Part shown: piece after piece, positions 1 through 12,600 of the stretch | How the letters are laid out: the number at the start of each line of letters is the position of its first letter | Numbering within the stretch: position 1 is the first letter of the stretch | Assembly (NCBI RefSeq): GCF_000227135.1 | Contig: NC_018260.1 | Span: 1,142,553 to 1,206,552, forward strand | From: Leishmania donovani | Lineage: Eukaryota; Euglenozoa; Kinetoplastea; Trypanosomatida; Trypanosomatidae | Direction: 5' to 3' | DNA length: 64,000 bases | Position numbers and translations under genes: made by a program | Notes under the pieces: model-generated | Database searches by the model: none | The model's input: the letters and a program-made list of their open reading frames with translations, nothing else | Told to the model about the DNA's origin: nothing

Positions 1-610
1 GCGCAATAGGCCGACACACGCGTGTGTCCACTCGCGGTCTGCCACCGCTTCTCTCCTCCTCGTCTGCTCGTGTGTGTAGGGGGGAGGGAGGGAGGGAGGG
101 AGGGAGGAAGGGTCCTCTCCGCGGTTCGTACCACAGCTGTCAAATTCCACATACCCTACGGCACGCATCTTTTTTTTTGTCGCATCATTATTTGAGGGGG
201 CGGACGAAAGCGTCGCTTCAGTCAACCTGACGACTCACCACCACCACCCCAGCCACACAGCCGCCACACAGCGCAGCAATTGTGGTCATCCCTCATTCGG
301 AGTATCACTCGGACAGCTGTGTTTATGTGTGTGTGTGTGTGTGTGCGGGCAGAGCTATAGTCACGCTAAAAGCGTTCACGTACAGTCTGGCACAAGGATC
401 GAGGAAGAGATCGTCCGCGGCACCGAACGGACGAGCGAAGAGGCAGAGCGAAAGAAAGAGGAGGAGGAGGGGGAGGGCCACACAAGACGTAAAAGAAACA
501 GAAAGCGCGCGTGCGTTCAAGCAGGGCTTCTCGTTCTTTCTCTGCTCTGTCCGCTTTTTACATCACCCAGCCCATCCTTCTCCTATCGTCGTTTTTCTTT
601 GCAGCTTACC
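1..610 (+). other. Intergenic/5' flank of the BEACH gene
   Basis: No gene is recognisable here. The stretch holds a purine-rich G-tract block (about 79-112), a short GT microsatellite (about 328-346) and, at its end, a pyrimidine-rich tract leading to an AG six bases before the first gene's ATG. An open frame runs in from 329 but begins in the GT repeat and has no coding character before 611. Confidence 0.6.
571..604 (+). promoter_or_regulatory. Probable trans-splice acceptor of the BEACH gene
   Basis: A pyrimidine-rich tract ends in GCAG at 601-604. The next ATG (611) opens the coding frame, so this site decides the start and implies a very short 5' UTR after spliced-leader addition. Confidence 0.55.
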
Positions 611-3600
611 ATGCAGTCCCTCACGGAGCGTGACTTCGGCCTTGTGGAGAAGCTGTTCAATGTTATCCGCACTCTGCTCGAGTACGACAAGGTGCACAGG
701 CGCCATGAGCGATCTGCAGCCGCTATGCCGGCCGCCTCTAGTGACTCTGCATTTGCAACGATGATGGCCCCCTCGGCCGTGCTCCGCGAGCACCAAAACC
801 AACAAGGAGCTGGCGGCGCTGCCGCACCGCTGCCGGCAGTCAGTGCCGTCGGCGCCAGCACTGGCATGTTAGAGAGGCGAATGTGGACAGAGCTCGCGTT
901 TCTAATGAGTCGTGTCGTCATTTCACAGAAGCTGTTTCTCATGTCGCACGTCACAAGCGACCCAGGCCTGATGTTGACGGAGCTGGCCCGCATGCTTCTG
1001 GCCTTCTTGCATGAAAGCTGCGCCGCCGTCGCAGAGAGCGGGAAGGCGGCCAGGATGCGCCACGTCGCCCTGCTCGCACAGGATCGCCTGATCTTCCTTC
1101 TCCGAGTCTTCTGCTCTCTCAAGAACTGCACTGCTATGCTTGGCGACACGCTCGACTGCGACAATGCCGGCGCGGCGCTGAAGGTGTACGACGCGATCTG
1201 CGACCAGGTCGTCTCTGGCCAACATTTAGCCTGGATGTCGCAGATCTATGTTTGGTTCTGTGACGAGGCAGCGCGGCTAGCCCGCACCGGAGGTGCGATC
1301 CCCAGCGCCTATGTTCACGCCACTCACGACGCACTGCGTTGCATCTTAGGCTGCTGCACTGATCACGAGGGCTGTGCAAAGGCGTTTCTTTACTCGGAGC
1401 CGGTGGCATGCGTCGCGCACATGTTCTACGGACTCAAGCTGCGCATCTCAGTAGGTGATCTTCTACGGCCGTATGAGGACGAGCACCCCATCGTGGAGGA
1501 CGCCAAAGGCACTGCCGCTGGCGCTTCTGCACGGCAGACAAGTGCTACAATCACAATCAGCAATAGCAGCAGTGACGGCAACTCTCTCGGAGTTACCGCC
1601 CGTGATGAGCTGGAACGAACTGTGATGCCGGCGGGCCCGATCCCACAGCGGCCGCCTGGCGCAGGCCATCTCAAAACACGCTACTTCACCGCACTCACGG
1701 CTTCGTTTACACGGCAGCAGCAGCAGCAGCAGATGCCGAGAGTGGGCACAAGCGAATCTGCAAGCAGCGCCACTGTCGCCTCGCTGGTGTGTCCCACTAA
1801 CTCTTCTACCGCAGCTAGCATCGTGAGCACGTCGTGGGCGTTTGATCTACCAGAGCTGTCGCGGCCACAGCTAAAGACGCTCCTGCTGGGTGGGCGTGAG
1901 AACGCCTTTGATTCGCTTCTCTTCGCCGCCCTTGACATCGTCATCGAGGTTATGCGCGTGACACGGGACTACGGGCACTGGATGGTGCTCTCCACCGTCA
2001 GCAATCTGCTGCTTCTCAGCAAGAAAAGCATCGAGGTCCGCGATGCGGCGGCGGCATTAACGTTGGGGTCCAGCTCTGCGAGCGCCTCGGAGGCGTCGCC
2101 ACCGCTGTCGCGGGTAGTGGCAATGTATGAAAACATCGTGGTGCTATTCCAGCTGCTGTTCTCACTGATGGAAGGGACTGGCTTTGAAAAGCGGGCGCGA
2201 TCCGCGTTGAACGCCGCTTCCGCGCCTGCGACTGCAATTCACAGCGGGACTGAGAAAGAGGCAAAAAAAGGGAACGAGAAGGGCCCTCCACCGCCCCCAG
2301 GCTCATCCTTGCTGCGCGGCGGACCGTCGCCGTCCACGCAGCCCTGCGAAGCACGCATCTCTACCACAGCTACGGGTGAGATGGGCCAGCCTCCGGCCAC
2401 TGCGACGGTGGAGAACAGCGGCGAGGTCGACGCAGTGGACACTGCGCAGGCGCGGGAGTACATAGCACAACAGATAGTGCACATGGTTCTGCAGACTGAC
2501 GTGCAGGCGGTGTTCGCGGCGACGACGCGTGTGCTGGAATGCGACCGGACGCTTTTTCGTGTATTGCACTCCTTCTGTATGCTTGACGCGCGATCAGCTG
2601 AGAAAGCAATGCCCGGAAAAAGGCGCCGCGACCGCAGCTCTGGCGCTGCCGCGACTGGTGCTAATCGAAGGCGCAATCTCAGCGCACCCAAGGCGGCGGA
2701 CACGACCGCGCTCTACCGAGGCATCAGCGCTGACAACATGGGGAACGCACTCCACAACCCACTCGTATCGCCGACTGGCGCAGCAGTGACAGGTGGCCGC
2801 ATCTGCGAGGGTGGGAGTGTGTGTGAGCCAGTGTTCGACGCCGGCTACAGATTCTTCGTCACCTCGAACTTTGGAGACATGCGCACCATCGCAAACGATG
2901 TGGGATGCAGCAGAACTCTTGATGGCGGCCTGGCTGAGAACTCCGACAGCCGTAGCTCCTCTCGCATCGGTATGGGAACCTTCAGCGTCCGCGGAAGCGG
3001 GATGGGCGACTCCGGCACCATCGCCCCATTCTGTGCGGAGCCGCTTCTCGGCAGCGTCTTCTCGACCCCGCAGCGGCACGGCCAGCGACTCACGAATCTG
3101 CAGCGCCATCGGCGGAGCGAAGACAGCGGCGGCAGCAAGAAAACAGTGGCCGGTGTCGGCGGGAGCTTTGCCAAAGCCCTCTTGAAGTCCTTCTTTGGAA
3201 ATCGAACTGCAGGCAGCGGCGCTGTCGCCCTCAAACGCGGCGTCGCGCATGAAGGCAGCGACGACAACGCGGAGCGGGGCTCGTGGAGCGGCTCGTCGAG
3301 GTCCTCCTCCGGCTCCTCGTGCGTCGAGAGCAAAGAGAGCGGCGGTGGCAGCCGCAGCGACAGCGGCGCCAGCGACGACAGCGATCTTCTCAGCACTGCG
3401 AGGGAGCTGCTCCACGGCAGTGTCGCTGGCTCACTACTCCCGACGCGCAGCTTTGGCGTGAGTGGCAGCCACTCTGCAGCATGGCAACGTGACAACGACA
3501 GCCGCCGTGCACTGCAAGGCGGCACCGAACATCGTCATCACCGACGCAAGCGTAGAACGCGGCCAGCATACTCGGCGTGGCGTGACGTGCCGTCGTACAC

Positions 3601-6600
3601 GGCTCTTGCGAGAGAACTCGTTCGCATTTTCAACCTCGTGCTGGCAGACGCCGAGTTGAGTGTAGACGTCCGTCTCGGTGCCGGACTGCTCCTCCCAAGC
3701 ATTGCACTGCGTGACATCCACGTTTTTCGCCTCTACGAGGGTCGCGTACTCATTCGCAGCTACTTGAACCTGCTCCTGCACGAGCTGCATTACAACATCA
3801 AGCTGCGCGGTGTGTCGGCGACTGCGGCGGCAGATCGCGAAGGCCTGCCGTGCGCATACGTTGACGGCGTGCAGGAGCAGCCGCAGAGCGTTTCAGACAT
3901 CGCTGAGACGACCGCGTCGCCGCCACTGCAGCGTGCGCAGATGAGTAGCAGCAGCAGCAGCAGCATGATGGGCGGCCGTGCGCACCTGACGCAGCGGGAG
4001 CTCATCGCCTTTGCTCCGAAGGTTATCAAGACGCTTGAGCAGGCCTTCAAAGTGCTCGGTGTAATACCGCTGACGAGCGACGTGGCCTCGCTAACGGAGC
4101 TGCCGCTCTACTTTTACTGCGCCGACGGCGTTGCCCCGCTCGGCGTCGCCCTCGAGTGCTCCTTCACACGCGTTGTTGTCCTGTGGCTCATCGGCCTTGT
4201 TGGCGCGCAGTGTGACGAAGACATCGACCGGCACGCAATGGAGGTGCTGCTGCACATCATGAGCCGCGCTGTGGCCCGGGGATCGCTACCGAAGGACAGC
4301 AGCACGACACTCATGGTAACTCCCTTCGGTGCCGCCTCGGTGGTTCAAAGCAGCAACGCCGCTGGCGTCGCAGTGCCGGGCGGCCCGACGGTGGCCGCAA
4401 CACGACTCTCTGCGGAGTGGGCTAATGCTCGCAGTAATGCACGGCTTGCCGCGGACGACAGCGCCGCTGGAGTGATACCCTCGTCATTTGCGGCGCCGTC
4501 GACCACGAACAGCACGCGCTTCGCAGCGGCAGCAACGGAGTCGGGAGTGTCGACAGCCCCAGCAAGGTCTATGCGACGTGCCGGCTCACAGCTGCAGAAC
4601 AGCGGCATCGGTCTCGACGCCGCCGAGACGGACCTGTACGGTTGCCCTTTCAGCAAGTCCTTCTTGGGCTCAACCGAGTTCGGTGGTACCACGACCGCAT
4701 TAAGCATCGAGGGCGGCTTGGGGGACTGCGGCAGCACCGTCGAGGCGCTCAGCTCTGTGTTTCGAGTGCTGCTCGGCCGCTCGCAAGACTTGCTTTCCCC
4801 TGCCGGGCTGGCCACAGTGCTCTCCCTCTTCACGAGTCACGACAGCAACCTCTCGCGACTCGGCCGCGAGTGCATGATACGCTCCCTGGAGATTCCATCG
4901 GTGTACCCGTTGTACGCTGACGTGATTCTGGACAGCGATACCTTCCTACTCACACAGACGCTTTCAATGCTATCGACGTACTTGACCTCGGCAGCGCTGA
5001 CGCCGGTAACTCGGCGAGAGAGGCGGCTGTGGATGCAGCGCTGCGGCTGTGTCGATGCGGTCATACGCGTACTCGTGCGCGTGCTTGACTCACCTCAGTC
5101 GACGAACTTTATGAAGGTGATACCGCACCTCTTTCAGTTTCTCTCTGCTTTCGAGTCGGGAGACTGTAAGCCGGCACAGCTGTCGAGCACGAACTTCATC
5201 GCGAGCGTCGCGGAGCGGCTGGAGAAGTTGGAGGGCATGGAGTACTTCATCATCGTCACCCAGGCGGTGCTGGATGCCTCCATGGGCACCTACGGCAGTG
5301 TCGATGACGGCTACGCGAGCACAGGCGGCCCCGGAGCACACTACACAGAGGTGCAGGTCATTGGCAGCTTCCGCGTCGCCCTCTACAACTGTGCGGCCGA
5401 AAAGCCCATCTTCCTGGAGTTGCTTCCGTCGCTGCTGACCTTTGCCAAGGGCCACAGCGACAAGCTCTTCACAAACCTTGCCGAGGTCCTCCTCCGCATT
5501 CTGGAGTGTACGAGCATTGTTCGCTCCGAGCGGCTTGCCGACTTCGCTCTTGATCATGGGCTCTCTCAAATGCTTCCCTACCTGGAGCTGTCGGGACGCC
5601 ACGTGGAGGAGCGACTGCCCTTCACCGGCACCGCAGCGGACCTGCATCGATTCTGGCAACCAATCTTGCTACGCGCGCCGCGCCGCAGCAGGCTCCGTTT
5701 CACGTCGCACGGCGGCGTGCAGGTAAACGTGGGGTTGTGGCCGGACACGGGATTCACCATTTCAGCCTGGTTCAAGTTTGACCGGCTGTACCTCACAATG
5801 CCGTTGTTCGAGTTTCATGGCGTCCTCAGCGATGGCAGCGGCGCAGTGGCGCCGCTGCGCGGCTCGAGCATGACCGCCTCCCTCTTTGTTTTTGGTGGGG
5901 ACAGCATGCAGCTGACCATCAACGATGGACGGCGCGTCACGATCAACGAGAACCAGGCGCTGCAGAACTTCGGCCCGCAGACGTGGGTGAACGTCTGTGC
6001 CGTCCTGCGCACGACGCACGTCTTGGATGTCTACGTCAGCGGTTTCAAGGCAGGCACGACAGCGTTCCCATACTTCGCCGCAGGCGCGGAGGTGCGCGTG
6101 AACGTCGGCTGCACGGATGACGTGACCCACTACGTCACGTCGCTGGGCACTGACGCTTCGCCGCTCTTTTCGATGGGCGACATTGCGCTCTGGGCGCAGT
6201 CACTGAGCCGATCGCAGGTGGAGGCGGAGCTCGCGAGCGGTGATGGCACTCAGGGCGCGGCAATGAGTGGTCGATGCCCGGGCGCTTTTCCTGCCAAGAT
6301 ATTGAAGGAGGGCATCCCTCGAGAAATCACGCTGCTTCGCCACATGGGCGTTGGCGGCGGCGGCCCACTGCCCGGCTCCGTCGGCAGCACGCTCAATCTA
6401 AGCGTCGGTGGGCTAGGAACGCTGATGAACCCGAAGTCGCAGTCCACCGGCCCCAGCGGCGTGGCTGGACTCTCGCCTGAAACGGTCAACAGCATCACCG
6501 CAGGTGTGGGTAGCGACTTCGAGGACGACAAGGTCGCTGGCTCCGGTGGCGCGTGGTCGGCCTCTGCCGCGCGCATGGCCCGGTTTGTGCCATTCGAGAA

Positions 6601-9600
6601 CGAGGACGACATGCTGCGGAATGTGCTGGCACACCCAACCGGCTTCCCGGTAATCGCGAAGCTCGTTGGCCGCTACGCGACCCCGCCGAAAACGTGGGTG
6701 GACTACCCGTTACTGTGGGCGACCCGCGGCGGGATTGTGCGTATGTTGGACTGGATGCACCTTGTCACATCCTCGGCGCAGCTGGAGGGCCTCCTGAAGC
6801 TCATTCTAGAGTGCGTGCGGCGCACCACGCTCGCGGTCACGCTCGACCCACGCACGTACGTGCTCTTGGCCCACATCCTGACGAATGACGTTGCCCGCTA
6901 CATGACGAAAACCGCATGTGACCAGCTCCTCGAGCTCGCTTCCGCGCACATCAACATCTTCGACGAAGAGCATCGTGTGGTCATCAACCGGCTCGTCTTT
7001 GAGCACATCCTGAGCGACGTCGGCCTCTACGCTGCGCTGCGGCTAGACGCGGCGCTGCACCTTTTGCAGCGTGTGCGGCGCCTCTTTCACACGTCGCAGT
7101 GTCGCTACGCGAAGCACAACGCGCGCTTTGTGTCGCCGTATCGCTTCATCGATCGGCTACTGCACAGCCTCATCGGGGTGTCCGCGCGAACATCGTTGCT
7201 GCTGCGCCGCGCCGTGGTCCACGTAGCCCAACAAGTTGTTGCGGCATGTGACATGGAGGATGGGCTGGTGCAGATATTTATCTCCCTCATCGCCTTGCTG
7301 ACGCCGGAGGAGATGACGGTGAGAAGTCGGCGCAACACGCAGGTAAAGGTCGAGCTGCCGGCAATGTGGTCCCTTACTCGCGGCACAGAGATTCCGCTGC
7401 GCACGGCAAATCACTTGACTACGCTGCTGCTGTCGAGCTTGGTGGAGTGCTCCTCGCAAAGCCCCTGCGTCTCGGCGTTGTCGCGCACGATCGACCTGCC
7501 GTGGTACGCGACGTGTACGTCGCGCTTTGCCGACCCGGCCGCGGTGGTCTACGCGACGCGCATCTTCTTCGAGGCCGTCCAGCACAACCCGGCGCTGCAG
7601 GAGGAGGTCGCACAGCATCAGTCCGCTGTCGTGGAAGTGCTGACGGAGCACGCGGTGCACGAAGACCTCATTCTGCTGCTGCTCGCGCTCACAGTGGGTG
7701 CCACTCGCCACATCGACGTCCTTTCTAGCAAGCACTCACTGCGGCAGCAGCTGGACAGTCTGCTGAGCACCTTCAGCCCTGAACCAAACGCGCTCGTTGC
7801 ACCTATTTTTGTGCAACTCCTCGTTATTCACCTTCACCGTATTGTGCAGTCGCCGTGGCGGCATCTAATGAAGGCACAAGCGGTGCTGCAGGACGCGCAG
7901 AGGCTCTCGTACCGCGTGCGGCGCTACTTTAGCCTGGTGCGCGTGTGTAGTCGGCTCATGATCCTCATCAGGGTACGCCGATACCGCGCACTCCTGAACG
8001 GCAACCGCTTCCCTGAAGCCGGCGCCTACTCCGTCGAAACACCGACTCTCAGCCCTGCTCACCACCCGCAGTGGCGGAGTAGTGGAGCCATGAGCAGCAG
8101 CAGCCAGAACGTGAGCTTCGCGTGCAACAGCGGAGCGGGGGTCACCACTGGCGTCGCCGGCGCTGGAGGACTGGCAAACGGGTCCTTCGTCTCCGGCTGC
8201 CACAGTCGCGCGCCGCCAGATCCCTTGTCGACCAGTCCGGTCAGTGTTGGCGCCACGATCGGCGTGTGCAGTGGCGAGGACGATTGTGCGGCGACTAGTG
8301 TAGCGTTACCAACGCCTCGGTCGCAGTCGCTACGTGACGCGCGCGAGTTTGGGTGCAGCAACACTGGTGGTTGTGGCAGTGGCGACTGCAGAGAGGAGAC
8401 TAATCTGCGGCTGGATCGAACACCCTTCGACGATATTGTAGGCCTTCCCCGTCCTGTGATGCTGCCTACCCCCGTGCTCAATATCCGCGGCGATGACCAC
8501 AGCAGCAGCAGCGCCGGTGGCTCTGGCGACGCTTCCCAGTGGAAACCCCCGGTGCTACTGCCAGAAATGTGGGCCGGTCTTCCACGTTCGCTGCCCCCTA
8601 CGACAGCAGGGATGTCGGCACCTTCGGCATCGAAGGCGTCAGCAACGGCAGCCGCTCACGGGCTTACCGCCGCAGCATCGTCGTCGACGAGCGCAGTGGC
8701 CGGAAGCGGCGCCGATGATGTTCCTGGGCGAAAGTGCCAGCTCCCCGCCGCAGACGTCGTATCCCCGGTGAGTGTGTACCCGATGCAGCAACACCTACGC
8801 TTAGCGGCACGTGGCGCCGACAACTCCAGTTGTGGCGATGGCGCGGCGGCCGCCGTGAAAGTAGTCAGCGCTCATTTGAAGGAGAGGCCTGCATTACGCG
8901 TGCACTCGCGCAAGCACCGGCGCGCTTTTTCAGTGCTTCGCGTTTCTGTGTTGCTCTGGCTGCCACTGCAGGTGAAGCGGTGTCGATGGATGTCCAAACC
9001 TCACTCACTTCCGTACGAGGCGGACTTGAGCCGTCGTCACGCCGGGACGCTGTTCTGCATCCGCATGTTGCACCATTTTGCGTCCATGTCGAACTACTTT
9101 TATCTGCTCGTGAATTCACCGATGCAGACGGCGGCGCTTAGCTCGCTGGTGGCGTACATCTCGCGCGCCATGCTGCTGGAGCAGCTTGACATGTGGGATC
9201 AGATGGTCCGCTCGATGGTGGTTGCGCCGGCGCGAGAGCCTGCGGTGGTGACGGCGACGGCGGCGGCAGCGGCTGAAGCTACGGCGACAACGGCCGCAGA
9301 CGAGCCTCAGCCGCCGCCGCCGAAGCAGCAGCAGCAGGAGCAGGAGAAGGAGACACCCGTGCCACCGGCTGCGAGGCAACCAGCGGTCGACGGCATCGAG
9401 TCTGCGGAAGACACGGACGGGGATGGGGAGGGGGTGGAGGCGGTGCCGGGTGACTACACGGGCTCAGCTTTGCTCGATGCAGCACGGCGCGTGTCGAGCA
9501 CTGGCCCGGCAATGGCCAATGCGACAAAGCCGATGGCGCTTTATCACAGCCCGAGCAGCAACAGCAGCGCGGATGCCGGCAGCGTCGGCCGAGGCCGTGC

Positions 9601-12600
9601 ACAAAAAAGCGATGAGCTTGAGCTAGCACCCGCACTGCCGCTGTCAAGCCTGCCAGAGAGAGTGCTGCAACGCCTTACCCGCCCCAGCTCCATGACGTTC
9701 CGCAGTGCAGGATCGTCATCGGCGCAGCTGGACAAGATGACGGTATTGGAGTCACCGCATCCCAGCTTAACGCTCCGCAGCGAGGAGCTGGACGACGCGG
9801 ACGTGGAGAGCGCCCCAGCCCAGCGCCGGTGTCGCGCTACCGTCGAGGATGGCGACGCGAGCAGTGTTACGAACGATTCCTTTGACGTCGTGGGTCTGCC
9901 GCTCGTCACGTCGACTCATGAGCAGCCGAAGCACCACAAGGAGCTGCAGCTGCCGTCCCAGTCACTGCAGCGGCGCGGGAGGGCGTTGCCGCAGCACACA
10001 TGCACGGAAACCCAGGCTGATGAGATCGGCAGTAGCGCCACCGCGGGATCTGCAGCAAGCGCCAGAGGGATAACACCGACAGCGGCGCCAACGGCAACTG
10101 CTGCGGCAGTGGGGCCGGATGCTTCAAACACGGCCTCGGTGGTGAAACCAGACGCGACTGGCAACTGTGACGACGATGATGACACCTCCTCTGTGTCGTC
10201 TGCGGCAGCCTCGTTGTCTAGCCACAGCTCCACGCTGTCGTCTAGCTTGGCTCCGACGTCGGCCTCGTCGACGCTGCCCTCCACTGCCTCGGACGCGAAG
10301 AAGGCGGTCTCCCCCCCGCTCGTGTCTTTCTCGAATCTGCCGGGCGTGCCTGCCCCCCTGCGCGGTCACGGCCTCTCCGATGTGTACGCCATGAGCATCG
10401 CAAGTATCATCGAGTCTGTGGGTGAAGTGGTGCGCCGCGACGCTGTTAGCATCCTTCGCGCCTTGATCCGGTCTTCCCTCGACACGCTGCCAATGCCGAA
10501 CTGGATCGGCGGCCCCACCTACGGCTCGTGCGGCGGGCTTCTCTTTCAGCTCCTCTTTATCGTCTCTGCCAAGGCAGCTGCTGCTGGCGACTCGGCGACA
10601 ACACTCGTGCGCTACTTTTTGCTGTGCGTCGGCAATGCGGTCAAGGAGCAGAGAGACCGGGATCTCATGCAGGCCCCAAACCACGATCAGGCACTTTCAT
10701 CGTTGAAGGGGGATGTCTCCGCCAAGGCACCGATGACCGGGCTCGGCGGATCGCCGCTTGGCGCATTAACGACGGGCAGGCATGCACCGAGCAGCAATGC
10801 ATCGCCGCTGCTTCTGGGGCGCCGGACCTCGACTTTCTCAGAAGCTTCCGGGTCGACCACCGCTGCCGGCGCAGGGGCGGCGATGCCTGGCAACGCCGGG
10901 GGGCTTTCCGCCAACGTGCCTTTAGCATCTGCCGCCGTCTTCGTGGCAGGCGTGCCGCCATCTACGGTCTCCTCCTTCATGGCCGGACGCTCTCTTCCCA
11001 TCAGCGCTGTTGGTATTGGAGGCAGTGACGATGGAGGTGGGTGTTCTTCACAGCACGGTGGCGCACCTTTGTCACCGACGGTGCCGGCGCAGACGCACGT
11101 TTCGACGAACTCAGCTGCGTCGCCGGCGCGGCACCATGCACCACTGCCGCAGAGCTTCCACGTCGCTATGAGTGCGGGGCCTGGCAACGCGCAGCATCAA
11201 AGTAGAAGCAGCAGCGTGACCACGGCTACCGGTGCCTACTCAGACGTGTTTCTGTTCAACGTAAGCCATTTCACAGACTTGATTGTGGACATGCTCGCTA
11301 TCAATGTGCTGGATCTCCCGATGACGACGCACTTCTTCCTGACCCTGCTCGTGCTGTGCCAGGGGTGGCCAAACCGGTACGTGGATCAGCTCAGCTGGCA
11401 GGTGATGCGGGCGTGCATCGCGGTTTTGAATCGGCCATCAACGCAGGACGCCAGCGTCAGCCTTATCGAGAGCGTCTACACGCTGTCGACCCTGGTGCTG
11501 CGTCGCGGGTGGAAGCACAAGGGGGTCTTGGAGTCGCTGCTGCGGGTGCTGTACCGCGTCTTTGTGTCGCTCCCACCAGCATGGATGCCGGACGCCGACG
11601 CGCGCCACCGCAAGCGTCTCATTACGCTCATCTTTCGCCACCTTGTGCAAACCTACGCCGGCACGAAGGAGCTGGAGAAGGCGCTGACGGTACGCACGCT
11701 GACGCAGCGCCTGTCTCTCTACGACGACTTCCGCATGGTCTTCTCTCTGAGCAACGAGGACGAGTGTTGTGCGACCTTTGAGCAGTACTGCATCGACCAG
11801 TTCTCCTCCATCGACACACTCATGTCGAGCCGCCTGAAAGCCAAGGCAGACCTTGCCTTCAAAGCCAGCATCAAGACACGCAGCGAGTACATCAAGCGCA
11901 TCAAGACTTTCAACGGCCAGTACAGGCAGGCCATGGAGGTGACGGAGCGCTATCGGCGCGCTGCGCTGCGTGTGGCTTACACGTCCCGCTTCTCCTCCTT
12001 TGTGTCCACGACGCCGCACGTAGACTCTTCGCAGTTGCATTGGCTGCTTTCCTCCACTTGCGCGCTGCCCGAGAACCACACGCTGTCGCACGCGACGCAG
12101 TGGCGCAAGTTGGTGACAACGAGTGGGACGGCGGCCGACAGCAGTGCGGTTGCCGGGACGGCCACCAGCCGAATCAACGCCAGTGACGGTGCGGAGCACA
12201 CGCTTTACCACTTCATGGATCCGCAGATGAACTATGGAGCGCTGAAAGGTGTGCGATGGGGCGGAAGGCGCGCTTCGCAGACGCCCAAAGCAAAGGCGGC
12301 AGCGAAAGCGGCGACGGCATGTGGCACACCCGGCCACATCGGCGGTAGCGACGCCAGCAGAATTAATGTAGCGGAGGAGACGGCTGAGGGCTCGATGAGC
12401 GCTCATAGCGCGTTGACTCGGATCAAGATGGCTGGCAAGGGAGCGGGAGCGGAAGTAGCAACGGCAACGGAAGAGCATCCGCCGAAGAACGACTTGGTTC
12501 ATGCAGCGCAATGCGAGGAGCTCGTCCAGCACATCGCAGTGCTGGTGCCGCCCCTCAGCACCCACTGTCGCCCGTACATCGGCGATGAGGCCTTCCCTGC

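Noticed and set aside
329..610. 94-codon N-terminal extension of the BEACH frame
   Set aside because: It begins inside a GT microsatellite and spans the pyrimidine tract and splice AG at 604; composition is UTR-like.
11438..12565. Long minus-strand frames inside the BEACH gene (e.g. 375 codons)
   Set aside because: Shadow frames produced by the high GC at third positions of the real gene.
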